Position numbers and translations under genes: made by a program. A DNA stretch of 64,000 nucleotides from Flavobacteriaceae bacterium MAR_2009_75 (GTDB lineage Bacteria; Bacteroidota; Bacteroidia; Flavobacteriales; Flavobacteriaceae). Positions 44,190-51,700 of the stretch are shown piece by piece. The notes beneath the pieces were generated by a model. It ran no database searches. It was given only the letters and a program-made list of their open reading frames with translations, and was not told the DNA's origin. Position 1 is the stretch's first letter. Every line of letters begins with the position of its first letter. The DNA lies in assembly GCA_002813285.1 (NCBI GenBank), contig PHTZ01000001.1:828501-892500 (forward strand). The letters are read 5' to 3'.

Positions 44190-45314
44190 TTATGAGAACA
44201 TATCCTTCACTTTTTCGAAGAAAGATTTATCAGATTTCTCGGGTTTTGGCTCAAAATTTTCATTGCCCTGCATTCGCTCAAAGAACTCTTTTTGTTCTTT
44301 ATTGAGTTCTTTCGGTGTCCAAACATTAACGTGTACCAATAGGTCTCCACTTCCATAACCGTTGATGCTCGAAATACCCTTACCTCTCAACCGAAGTATT
44401 TTACCTGATTGAATTCCTGATTCGAGCTTAATCCTCACTTTACCTCCAACTGCATCAATTTCTTTTGAAGTACCTAATACCGCTTCAGAAATACTGATGT
44501 ACAAGTCGTAATGAAGATTATCTCCCTCACGTTTTAGTGTACTATGGTCTTCGGTTTCAATAGCTACCAACAGATCCCCTGCAATACCGTTACCTGGTGC
44601 ATCGTTACCTTTGCCCGGTACCTTTAACTGCATACCTTCTTCAACACCTGCGGGAATTTTGATAGAAACAGTCTCCTCAACCACCTTAAGACCTTGGGCG
44701 TCGGCATCGCTCGGCTTCTTATTGATAACTTGACCGCTACCGCCACAAGCAGAGCAAGTTGCCGCTGTCTGCATGCGCCCTAAAATCGTATTCGTGATTT
44801 TGGTTACTTGACCGCTACCACCACAGGTTGAACAGGTGTTGTAGGTAACACCATCGGCCTGAAGTTTTCTTCGAACCTTAACCTTTTTCTCTACACCATT
44901 GGCCACTTCTTCAAGCGTTAGTTTCACTCGAATTCGAAGGTTACTGCCTTTGGCCCTTCTCTGACCACCACCAAAACCACCAAAACCACTGAAACCTCCA
45001 CTGCCACCAAACGCACCACCAAATATATCACCGAACTGGCTGAAGATATCATCCATATTCATACCGCCGCCACCGCCGAAGCCACCGGAGCCATCGAAAG
45101 CCGCATGACCAAATTGATCATAACGTGCCTTTTTGTCCGCATTGCTTAAAACCTCATAAGCTTCCGCGGCTTTTTTGAACATATCTTCTGCCTTTGAGTC
45201 ACCCGGGTTTTTATCTGGGTGGTACTTCAAGGCCATTTTACGATATGCTTTTTTTATCTCGGCTGCACTGGCACTTTTACCAACACCTAATATTTCGTAA
45301 TAATCTTCCTTCAT
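44190..45314 (-). CDS. dnaJ: Chaperone DnaJ with a two-repeat zinc region
   Basis: 374 residues. J domain 1-70 with HPD at 32-34 for DnaK stimulation, Gly/Phe-rich linker at about 75-115, then a zinc region holding only two CxxCxGxG repeats (CSTCGGSG and CSACGGSG) instead of the four of E. coli DnaJ, so one zinc centre is expected rather than two. The C-terminal substrate domains ([26 protein letters not shown]...) follow. Co-chaperone of DnaK in the cytoplasm. It starts 9 nt after grpE. Confidence 0.93.
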   Translation of the reverse strand: MKEDYYEILGVGKSASAAEIKKAYRKMALKYHPDKNPGDSKAEDMFKKAAEAYEVLSNADKKARYDQFGHAAFDGSGGFGGGGGMNMDDIFSQFGDIFGGAFGGSGGFSGFGGFGGGQRRAKGSNLRIRVKLTLEEVANGVEKKVKVRRKLQADGVTYNTCSTCGGSGQVTKITNTILGRMQTAATCSACGGSGQVINKKPSDADAQGLKVVEETVSIKIPAGVEEGMQLKVPGKGNDAPGNGIAGDLLVAIETEDHSTLKREGDNLHYDLYISISEAVLGTSKEIDAVGGKVRIKLESGIQSGKILRLRGKGISSINGYGSGDLLVHVNVWTPKELNKEQKEFFERMQGNENFEPKPEKSDKSFFEKVKDMFS

Positions 45315-45323
45315 TCCTGTTTT

Positions 45324-45875
45324 TTAGTTACCAACGACCACTTTCGGATGGCGGATTATTCTTTCGCCCAATTTGAAACCTTTCTCGACAACATCAATGA
45401 TTTTTCCTTTCATCTTTTTGTTGGGAGCAGGTATTTGGGTAATTGCATCGTGTACTTCGGCATCGAAAGTATCGCCTTGCTCTACTTTTACCTCTTCCAA
45501 ACCTTTTGATTTCAACGTCTCACGGAATTTGACCCTTATCAGCTCTATCCCCTTGAACATCTCTTTATCGTCAGATTTTGCAAGTTCTTTTAATGCACGG
45601 TCAAAATCGTCCATCACCGGAAGCATTGAGACCATAATCTCTTGCCCGGCGGTCTTGAACATTTCCATTCGCTCTTTTGAAGTTCTTTTCTTGAAATTTT
45701 CGAACTCTGCGAACAAGCGTAAGAACTTGTCTTTTTCTTTTGCCAAATCTTCCCTTAACCCATCTTCTACGCTAAGTTCTTCTTGTTCGGCAACTTCATT
45801 TTCAGCAGCTTCGGCTTCACCCGTAACTTCATCCAAGACATCTTCTAAGTCTTCGTTTATATCTTTATCGCTCAT
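45324..45875 (-). CDS. grpE: Nucleotide exchange factor GrpE
   Basis: 183 residues from the ATG at 45875; a longer open frame to 45926 is upstream but has no conserved features. The acidic N-terminal tail (residues 1-45) is followed by the long dimerisation coiled coil (KDKFLRLFAEFENFKKRTSKERMEMFKTAGQEIM) and the beta-wing domain with VEQGDTFDAEVHDAITQIPAP and VVEKGFKLGERIIRHPKVVVGN. GrpE releases ADP from DnaK. Operon grpE-dnaJ with a full promoter upstream (45912-45943). Confidence 0.95.
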   Translation of the reverse strand: MSDKDINEDLEDVLDEVTGEAEAAENEVAEQEELSVEDGLREDLAKEKDKFLRLFAEFENFKKRTSKERMEMFKTAGQEIMVSMLPVMDDFDRALKELAKSDDKEMFKGIELIRVKFRETLKSKGLEEVKVEQGDTFDAEVHDAITQIPAPNKKMKGKIIDVVEKGFKLGERIIRHPKVVVGN

Positions 45876-45911
45876 AAATGCTTCAATTTTATTTTCAACT
45901 GTAAGAATGGG

Positions 45912-45943
45912 CAAAAGTACTGCCAATTCTTTAAAAATGTCAA
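45912..45943 (-). promoter_or_regulatory. Promoter of grpE-dnaJ
   Basis: Minus strand TTG (45943-45941), 21-nt spacer, TACTTTTG (45919-45912), the housekeeping Bacteroidota pattern; leader about 30 nt. No CIRCE-like repeat is seen, so heat regulation is not evident from this region. Confidence 0.6.
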
Positions 45944-46013
45944 AATGTCATTAAAAGTTATGAGTTTTGGAATGGTGTAACTTAAGGGAAGTAAGCCAAT
46001 TTACCATATAAAA

Positions 46014-46035
46014 AAATCCGCCAATTGGCGGATTT
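46014..46035 (-). terminator. Intrinsic terminator after the epimerase gene
   Basis: Perfect 9-bp stem AAATCCGCC/GGCGGATTT with an AATT loop; on the minus strand it is followed by six T. 19 nt past the stop at 46055. Confidence 0.9.
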
Positions 46036-46054
46036 AAGTTTTAAATGAATTTTA

Positions 46055-47017
46055 TTAGGAACTGTATTCTTTACTGTACGAAACCTTCGAAGTTTTCTCT
46101 TGCGAAGCATGTTGATAAATTTGCCTTAAAGCCATACAGACATTTGTGTAGTTAAACTGAAAACCCTCTTCTTCTATCTTCTTACTACTTACCCGTTGAC
46201 TAGCGAATAATAAATACGACATTTGACCCAAAATCAATTTCATTGCAAAATGCGGTATATTGGGTAAAAACAACGGTCTCTTTAGTGCACTGGCAATTTC
46301 TTTGACCAATTTATTATTGTTTACCGGATTGGGTGCAACCCCATTGAAGACCCCTACCAATTGATTCTCAATTGAAAAGATGAACATTCGGGCAAGATCT
46401 GATACGTGGATCCAAGACTGCCATTGATTGCCACTACCGAAGGCGGCACCTACATAATTTTTAATCGGTTTGGCCATTTCAGGCAAGGCGCCTCCGTCTG
46501 CAGATAATACCAGGCCTATACGAATTTTAGCTACATTGAAAGGAAAGTATAAAAACTTATCGATTTCACGTTCCCAAGTTCCTGCCACTTTACCCAAAAA
46601 ACTATCATCTACCTCTTGGTTCTCCTCAGTATAATAATTCGTTAAAGAATCTGGGTAAATACCAATTGCAGAGGCTGAAACAAAAGAAGTTATATTATCT
46701 GCGCCAAATTCTTTTAAACCCCTGTGCAAAGTTCTAAGCGAATCGATTCTACTCGCAAGTATTTTCTTTTTATTTTTTGGTGTCCACCGTTGTGAAATCG
46801 AAGCCCCTGCAAGATTGATAATTGCAGAGACCCCCTCAAAACAATTCAAATCTATTTTATTAGAACTTGGGTTCCAATAAAAGCCTTTGTAATCATCTTT
46901 TGAAGCAATCTTATCTTCACTTGTAGTTAAATAATTTATTGAAATGTCACGAGCATGGCACTGCTTCACAATTTCTCTTCCCACAAGCCCTGTAGCACCT
47001 GTAATCAGTATTCTCAT
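46055..47017 (-). CDS. TIGR01777-family NAD(P)-dependent epimerase-like protein
   Basis: 320 residues. Rossmann start MRILITGATGLVGREIV, then INLAGASISQRWTPKNKKKILASRIDSLRTL, SASAIGIYP and the C-terminal DUF1731 part (PNPVNNNKLVKEIASALKRPLFLPNIPHFAMKLILG). This is the SDR39U1/YfcH group, whose physiological substrate is unknown. It has a full promoter (47022-47050), with the -7 box so close to the ATG that the mRNA may be leaderless. Confidence 0.9.
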   Translation of the reverse strand: MRILITGATGLVGREIVKQCHARDISINYLTTSEDKIASKDDYKGFYWNPSSNKIDLNCFEGVSAIINLAGASISQRWTPKNKKKILASRIDSLRTLHRGLKEFGADNITSFVSASAIGIYPDSLTNYYTEENQEVDDSFLGKVAGTWEREIDKFLYFPFNVAKIRIGLVLSADGGALPEMAKPIKNYVGAAFGSGNQWQSWIHVSDLARMFIFSIENQLVGVFNGVAPNPVNNNKLVKEIASALKRPLFLPNIPHFAMKLILGQMSYLLFASQRVSSKKIEEEGFQFNYTNVCMALRQIYQHASQEKTSKVSYSKEYSS

Positions 47018-47021
47018 GTAT

Positions 47022-47050
47022 CAAATATAGCGCATTGTGGTGTTAAGCAA
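47022..47050 (-). promoter_or_regulatory. Promoter of the epimerase gene, possibly leaderless
   Basis: Minus strand TTG (47050-47048), 18-nt spacer, TATATTTG (47029-47022). The ATG begins at 47017, so transcription would start at or within the start codon. Confidence 0.55.
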
Positions 47051-47141
47051 TGTGCTTTTAATTTCGATTTAACACAAACCGCCAAGGCATTGTTAAATTT
47101 AAGACATAACTACCTTTAAATTAACTTTTTATATTGAAAAA

Positions 47142-47804
47142 TCAGTGCTTCATAGCCCTCAACATCTCACGTTTTCCTGGCGGCCCCGGTAATCTCTCCA
47201 CCTCAAAACCTACGGCTTGCATCGCCCTTCGAACACTACCTTTCGCCGAGTAGGTAACGAGTACCCCTCCCAATTTCAACACCCCATACATTCTTGAGAA
47301 AATATCTTCCGTCCAAAGTTCAGGTTGAACCCTTGCACCAAAAGCATCGAAGTATATCAGGTCAAACCTTTCTTCACCGTCGATTTCGTTGAAATCAAGC
47401 TGTCGCTTGGTCAATCGAAAGTTTTCTGAAATTAAATGCTCTCGATCCCAAGATGAGTCGTGCATCCTTGAAAAAGCATTCGAAAATTCTTCCGCCTTTA
47501 GTTCAGAAATATAATTGAGCTGATGTACTTCCTCTACAGAAACGGGGAATTTCTCAACTCCATTATAGTTTACTACCAAATTTCCTTTTTCAGCCTCTAA
47601 AAAAGTAATGAAAGCATTTAAACCTGTACCGAAACCGATTTCCAATATTGAAAGTTCACGATCAGAAAATAAAGAAAGACCCATTTTAATAAATACGTGA
47701 TAAGCTTCTTGTATAGCACCGTGTTTAGAATGGTATTGTTCATCCCAATCTGATATTTGTATGGTTTTAGAACCATCACCCGTAGTAATAATTTTTCGTT
47801 TCAA
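47142..47804 (-). CDS. mnmD: tRNA 5-methylaminomethyl-2-thiouridine methyltransferase MnmD (TTG start)
   Basis: 220 residues. Stand-alone MnmD (DUF752): SAM-binding ILEIGFGTGLNAFITFLEAE, then the catalytic IYFDAFGARVQPELWTEDIF and LKLGGVLVTYSAKGSVRRAM, PGPPGKREMLRA. It completes mnm5s2U at the wobble base of tRNAs. The N-terminus KRKIITTGDGSKTIQI...EQYHSKHGAIQEA matches the family from its first residues, and a stop codon directly precedes, so the start must be TTG at 47804. It follows the DUF4920 gene by 18 nt. No MnmC oxidase domain is fused. Confidence 0.9.
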   Translation of the reverse strand: MKRKIITTGDGSKTIQISDWDEQYHSKHGAIQEAYHVFIKMGLSLFSDRELSILEIGFGTGLNAFITFLEAEKGNLVVNYNGVEKFPVSVEEVHQLNYISELKAEEFSNAFSRMHDSSWDREHLISENFRLTKRQLDFNEIDGEERFDLIYFDAFGARVQPELWTEDIFSRMYGVLKLGGVLVTYSAKGSVRRAMQAVGFEVERLPGPPGKREMLRAMKH

Positions 47805-47822
47805 TTATAGCTTGAAAAGTGG

Positions 47823-48326
47823 TTAGTCTAACAATAAAACACCTTTTGCCTCAAACCCAAAAGTGGTCAGTGGCCTGTTTATTTCTTCAATCTCTTCTTT
47901 TGATTTGCCCGCATCTGACGCATAATGTCTTTGGTCGTCAATGCTCATCTCTTCAACAAACGCGAGCCCGCCAACAATTACTTCTTTGCCCGTTATATCT
48001 TTTGGTACGAAAAAACCATAATCTTTAAATCGCACCATGGTCTCCTTTCCATCATCAAGTTGAAGTTTCATCCAACAACCTTTTGCCTTGCAGACATCTA
48101 CTACCTTAGCTTTAAATTTTGTTTGAACAGTGTCTGCCACCTTCATTTCACGATATCTGTCAGACATCTTTTGAGTAGACTTAAAATTTGAAGAATCAAA
48201 CTTTTCGCCAAAACTCTGGAAATTCTCCACAACATGCTTTCCGTTCTGTTCAATGACCTGTTTTTTCTTCTCTTGACAAGCGAAAAACAACACCAAAAAC
48301 ACAAGTAAAATGTTAAATCGTTTCAT
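47823..48326 (-). CDS. DUF4920 lipoprotein
   Basis: 167 residues. Lipoprotein signal with FFAC lipobox (about residue 17), then a charged linker. The DUF4920 core is at about 65-165: KVVDVCKAKGCWMKLQLDDGKETMVRFKDYGFFVPKDITGKEVIVGG with the characteristic CKAKGCWM pair of Cys. It is an OB-like envelope protein of unknown role, frequent in Bacteroidota. It is upstream of mnmD on the same strand; ilvE is divergent. Confidence 0.86.
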   Translation of the reverse strand: MKRFNILLVFLVLFFACQEKKKQVIEQNGKHVVENFQSFGEKFDSSNFKSTQKMSDRYREMKVADTVQTKFKAKVVDVCKAKGCWMKLQLDDGKETMVRFKDYGFFVPKDITGKEVIVGGLAFVEEMSIDDQRHYASDAGKSKEEIEEINRPLTTFGFEAKGVLLLD

Positions 48327-48431
48327 ATCCGATAAAAATTACTGTTGATATGCAAAACTGGTCATTTTTGAATGAAAAATGAAGAACAGGTGGTGATAAA
48401 ATGGTATTTTTAATCCTTTAAATCAGAAACT

Positions 48432-49496
48432 ATGAATACGATCACGCAAAAAATAAGCATTGAAAAGGTTAGAACATCAAAAATAGATCAAGTTGATTTT
48501 GACAATTTGGCGTTTGGTAGCGTGTTCACTGATCATATGCTGGTGTGCGATTATAGAAACGGAGCATGGGAAACACCAAAAATAATACCGTATCAACCCA
48601 TTAGCTTAGAACCATCTGCGAAAATTTTCCACTACGGTCAATCCATTTTTGAAGGAATGAAGGCGTACAAGGATACGGACAGCAAAATTTGGTTTTTCAG
48701 ACCTTATGACAATCACAAACGTCTGAACATTTCCGCTAACAGAATGGCTATTCCAGAAATTCCGGAAGAATATTTTATGGAAGGCTTAAAGGCCTTGGTC
48801 GATCTTGAAGAAGCTTGGATTCCTCAAAATGATGGTAGTTCTTTATATATTCGTCCGTTTATTTTTGCTTCAGGCAAGGGTTTTCATGCTTCACCGGCAG
48901 ATGAATATAAATTCATTATCTGTCTGGCCCCGTCAGGTTCTTATTTCTCTGGAAAAGTGAAGGTATTGATTGAAGAAAAATATTCACGATCTGCAAATGG
49001 CGGTGTCGGGTATGCTAAAGCAGGAGGCAACTATGCAGGGCAGTTCTACCCTACACAATTGGCCGCCAAAAAAGGGTACAGCCAAGTGATATGGACGGAT
49101 GATAACAGTCACGAATATATTGAGGAAGCGGGGGCCATGAATATATTTATTCGAATTGATGACACATTGATTACCGGTCCGACAAGTGACCGAATTCTTG
49201 ATGGCATTACCCGAAAGAGTATTCTTCAGATCGCCGAAGACGAAGGTATTAAAACCGAAGTTCGAAAAATAACAGTGAATGAAGTAGTGGAAGCCGCCAA
49301 AAACGGCCGCCTCAAAGAAATGTTCGGTGCAGGCACAGCTGCTGTAATTTCACCTATTTCTACTTTTGGCCACAGAGACGTCGATTATGATTTACCCGAG
49401 TTAGAAGAAAGCTATGCGACCCGTCTCAAAAAACGAATTACGGATATTCAGTACAATAGAGCCGAAGATCCGTTCGGGTGGAGACATAGTCTCTAA
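48432..49496 (+). CDS. ilvE: Branched-chain amino acid aminotransferase
   Basis: 354 residues, class IV PLP aminotransferase of the long BCAT type. IFHYGQSIFEGMKAYK, IRPFIFASG, GYAKAGGNYAGQFYPTQLA with the PLP Lys, EEAGAMNIFIRIDD and FGAGTAAVISPI for the phosphate are all present. It transaminates leucine, isoleucine and valine with 2-oxoglutarate. Monocistronic, with a strong terminator. Confidence 0.96.
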   Translation: MNTITQKISIEKVRTSKIDQVDFDNLAFGSVFTDHMLVCDYRNGAWETPKIIPYQPISLEPSAKIFHYGQSIFEGMKAYKDTDSKIWFFRPYDNHKRLNISANRMAIPEIPEEYFMEGLKALVDLEEAWIPQNDGSSLYIRPFIFASGKGFHASPADEYKFIICLAPSGSYFSGKVKVLIEEKYSRSANGGVGYAKAGGNYAGQFYPTQLAAKKGYSQVIWTDDNSHEYIEEAGAMNIFIRIDDTLITGPTSDRILDGITRKSILQIAEDEGIKTEVRKITVNEVVEAAKNGRLKEMFGAGTAAVISPISTFGHRDVDYDLPELEESYATRLKKRITDIQYNRAEDPFGWRHSL

Positions 49497-49520
49497 TCGC
49501 ACTCTTAAATACATCTATCA

Positions 49521-49553
49521 AAAATGCCGACCATTACCTGGTCGGCATTTTTT
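49521..49553 (+). terminator. Intrinsic terminator after ilvE
   Basis: Perfect 13-bp stem AAAATGCCGACCA/TGGTCGGCATTTT with a 5-nt loop and following T run; about 25 nt past the stop. It may also serve the gene on the other strand ending at 49590. Confidence 0.93.
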
Positions 49554-49589
49554 AATTCAAACCTCTTCACTTGGAAAGTAACAACCCAA

Positions 49590-49979
49590 TTAAGACCGCT
49601 CCAATATCTTTAATATATCGGGTTTGAAATAGTTAGGTCCTTTTAAAACTTTACCATCTTCGCGATAGATCGGTTTTCCATCGGCTCCGAGCTTGCTCAT
49701 ATTACTTCGTTGAATTTCATCGAAAACCTCTTCTATCTTGTACTGCATACCGTGTTCTAAAATGGTACCGCACAATATATAAAGCATATCACCAAGGGCA
49801 TCGGCCACTTCAACAAGGTCATTGTTGTTCGCTGCCTCTAGATATTCTTTATTCTCCTCATCCATCAAATTAAAACGGAGCATATTTTTTGCAGCCCCTA
49901 AATCAGCCTGAACACTATCGGAAACACCTAGACCAAAAGATTTGTGAAATAGTTCGACTGCACTAATTTTACTTTTCAT
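49590..49979 (-). CDS. MazG-like nucleotide pyrophosphohydrolase domain protein
   Basis: 129 residues, all-helical. LMDEENKEYLEAANNNDLVEVADALGDMLYILCGTILEHG gives the EExxE...ExxD metal-binding pattern of MazG/PRA-PH-like NTP pyrophosphohydrolases, followed by EVFDEIQRSNMSKLGADGKPIYREDGKVLKGPNYFKPDI, a C-terminus usual for this subgroup. It probably hydrolyses a nucleoside triphosphate or related phosphate; the substrate is unknown. Confidence 0.88.
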   Translation of the reverse strand: MKSKISAVELFHKSFGLGVSDSVQADLGAAKNMLRFNLMDEENKEYLEAANNNDLVEVADALGDMLYILCGTILEHGMQYKIEEVFDEIQRSNMSKLGADGKPIYREDGKVLKGPNYFKPDILKILERS

Positions 49980-50054
49980 TTTACAGAAGTTTTATTCTAC
50001 AATAATTGCATTAAAAATATAATCTAAAGCTTAAATTCGCCTAAAATACTCAAT

Positions 50055-50243
50055 ATGTTCACGACGGGACAAATCATTTTTGCCGTACTTTTTTTTATAG
50101 CTTTCGTTATCGTTATCTATTTCTCCTATAAGAAAGACAAAAAACTTCATGAAAAGAATTACCGAGGTGTTATTTGGGTTGCCTTGTCATTCATAATTTT
50201 TATAGGTGTTTTAGTTTTTCTTAAATATTCCTTGAGAAATTAA
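50055..50243 (+). CDS. Small two-helix membrane protein
   Basis: 62 residues: helix about 5-24 (IIFAVLFFIAFVIVIYFSY), a basic cytoplasmic loop (KKDKKLHEKNY), then helix about 41-58 (VIWVALSFIIFIGVLVFL). This positively charged loop between two helices suggests both termini are outside. It looks like a conserved flavobacterial membrane protein of unknown function. It is divergent from the MazG-like gene. Confidence 0.7.
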   Translation: MFTTGQIIFAVLFFIAFVIVIYFSYKKDKKLHEKNYRGVIWVALSFIIFIGVLVFLKYSLRN

Positions 50244-50357
50244 CAACTTCTCACATGTACTCCTAAAAGTTATTCTTGTAGTAGTCTAAAAATTATATTC
50301 TACCGTATAACATAACAAATAGAACAATTTTACGTTGTTTATGAAAGGGGCAAACAA

Positions 50358-50537
50358 ATGATGACATTTTTTACCATATTATTAGTCTTGATCGGAGCGA
50401 ATGCCATCTTCATGGTTTTCAGTTTAAGTGGGGTATCGAACGGAGGCAAGAAAGACCAAGAAGACCTAGCGAACTCTGAATCTTCAAAAATTTATCCTTT
50501 ACAATCGAATTCTTCGAAACTTAAAAAGGCAGTATAA
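50358..50537 (+). CDS. 59-aa single-helix membrane miniprotein
   Basis: A frame of 59 codons, ATG at 50358 (tandem ATGATG) to TAA at 50535. Residues 2-25 form a hydrophobic helix (MTFFTILLVLIGANAIFMVF) and the rest is a polar, Gly/Ser/Lys-rich tail. The N-terminal helix resembles the 31-aa product at 34133 (MTTFFGILFLLLIVN). Likely single-pass inner membrane. No family known to me. It stands alone between the two-helix protein and crcB. Confidence 0.55.
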   Translation: MMTFFTILLVLIGANAIFMVFSLSGVSNGGKKDQEDLANSESSKIYPLQSNSSKLKKAV

Positions 50538-50672
50538 TTCATCCAATCCTATTGCTGTTGACCCGTAATGGGTTAAGATTTTTTGATTTACAGAAATAAA
50601 AGTAATAGTCTCCTATTAAAATTTATTAATTAAAGAGCACTCTATAATTGCTTCATTGTGTATTTTGCGTCA

Positions 50673-51044
50673 ATGAAACAATTTCTACTTGTTTTTTTTG
50701 GTGGGGGTATCGGAAGTCTATTAAGGTTCTTAATATCAAAAAACCTTAATAATTACTCTACTCACTTTTTCTTTGGTACCTTTTTGGCCAACATTATAGG
50801 TTGTTTATTGATAGGTCTAATTCTGGGTTTGTCAAGCAAGGGCAATTATTTATCTGAAAATCAAACACTGTTGTTGGCCACTGGTTTCTGCGGTGGGTTT
50901 ACCACATTCTCCACCTTTGCTTTTGAAAAACATTCACTTCTTACCTCTGGAGACCTATTTTATTTCTTTATCTACACCATCAGCAGTATCGCCGCTGGCA
51001 TTGCAGCGATAGCTCTGGGATTGTGGCTTGCCAAATTGTTATAA
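50673..51044 (+). CDS. crcB: Fluoride ion channel/exporter CrcB (Fluc)
   Basis: 123 residues from the ATG at 50673; a GTG five codons upstream is less likely. Four helices. Family motifs GGGIGSLLRF at the start, GTFLANIIGCLLIGL, and ATGFCGGFTTFSTFAFE, the last containing the fluoride-track Phe/Ser/Thr residues. Works as an antiparallel dimer exporting fluoride. No fluoride riboswitch was recognised upstream. Confidence 0.92.
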   Translation: MKQFLLVFFGGGIGSLLRFLISKNLNNYSTHFFFGTFLANIIGCLLIGLILGLSSKGNYLSENQTLLLATGFCGGFTTFSTFAFEKHSLLTSGDLFYFFIYTISSIAAGIAAIALGLWLAKLL

Positions 51045-51133
51045 CTATAACAATAGCTTAACATCTTTAAATAATTTAACAAAACTTCAAGAAAAATACC
51101 TTAATCCTTAGCTTTTATCAAAGTTATAGGTTT

Positions 51134-51150
51134 ACACCCCCCTTATTTTC
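51134..51150. repeat. ACACCC box 1 upstream of glnK
   Basis: ACACCCCCCTTATTTT, a partial match to the other two ACACCC boxes in this region (boxes 2 and 3). It lacks the AAAATTTAAGGGG half, so its membership is tentative. Confidence 0.35.
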
Positions 51151-51214
51151 AATTTTCGGTGGTTTTTATTGAATTCTGAAAATCAATAATCCATAATATA
51201 TCACTTCAAATTGC

Positions 51215-51236
51215 ACACCCCCAAAATTTAAGGGGG
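51215..51236. repeat. ACACCC...AAGGGG box 2 upstream of glnK
   Basis: Starts ACACCCCC, then AAAATTTAA, then five G; five C and five G can also form a hairpin with a 9-nt loop. It is repeated in inverted orientation as box 3. Its centre is about 110 nt before the glnK ATG. Confidence 0.6.
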
Positions 51237-51271
51237 TATAATTATAATAAATATAAAAATACTATCAAAGA

Positions 51272-51291
51272 CCCCTTAAATTTTAGGGTGT
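51272..51291. repeat. ACACCC...AAGGGG box 3 upstream of glnK (inverted)
   Basis: On the minus strand it reads ACACCCTAAAATTTAAGGGG, sharing 13 consecutive bases AAAATTTAAGGGG with box 2. It ends 15 nt upstream of the -7 box of glnK. The centres of boxes 2 and 3 are about 55 bp apart, close to five helical turns, which fits two bound dimers on one DNA face. Confidence 0.6.
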
Positions 51292-51305
51292 TAAATTTTT
51301 TAACA

Positions 51306-51313
51306 TATATTTG
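51306..51313 (+). promoter_or_regulatory. -7 promoter box TATATTTG of glnK
   Basis: Exact TAnnTTTG match 23 nt before the glnK ATG. No TTG at the -33 position; box 3 lies there instead, so an activator is plausible. Confidence 0.55.
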
Positions 51314-51335
51314 ACTCGAATTCAATAATTAAATT

Positions 51336-51674
51336 ATGAAACAAATCGAGGCAATTATCAGAAAATCCAAGTTTGATGAAGTCAAAAAAGCACTTCATGA
51401 TATCGAGGTCAACTTCTTTAGTTACTGGGATGTAACAGGAGTTGGAAATGAAAAACAAGGTCATGTCTATCGCGGCATTTCTTATAGTACCAGCGATATT
51501 CAACGCAGATACCTTTCAATCGTAGTATCGGATGAATTCGTAGAAAAAACGGTCAGTACCATTTTAGAGACCGCCTACACCGGTAATGTAGGTGATGGTA
51601 AGGTTTTCGTCTCAGAAATAGTTGAGGCGTATCGTATCAGAACAAAAGAATCAGGTCAGGCCGGAATCAACTAA
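51336..51674 (+). CDS. glnK: P-II family nitrogen regulator
   Basis: 112 residues. P-II proteins sense ATP/ADP and 2-oxoglutarate and control ammonium transport and assimilation. Conserved parts: MKQIEAIIRKSKFDEVKKAL, the T-loop region GNEKQGHVYRGISY with Tyr50 at the place of the uridylylated Tyr, and the C-terminal TGNVGDGKVFVSEIVEAYRIRTKESG that binds ATP. The segment between GH and YRG is two residues shorter than in E. coli GlnK, so the T-loop differs. It precedes amtB by 26 nt, the standard pairing in which P-II blocks the channel when nitrogen is plentiful. Confidence 0.94.
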   Translation: MKQIEAIIRKSKFDEVKKALHDIEVNFFSYWDVTGVGNEKQGHVYRGISYSTSDIQRRYLSIVVSDEFVEKTVSTILETAYTGNVGDGKVFVSEIVEAYRIRTKESGQAGIN

Positions 51675-51700
51675 ACCACCAACAACTAAAATTTTAAGAA

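Noticed and set aside
45373-45954. 193-aa plus-strand open frame opposite grpE
   Set aside because: It is the complement of grpE, rich in Ser, Phe and Lys as expected from an antisense frame, with no conserved feature.
50538-50672. Possible fluoride riboswitch upstream of crcB
   Set aside because: The gap is short and AT-rich and shows no GC-rich pseudoknot core typical of the crcB motif.
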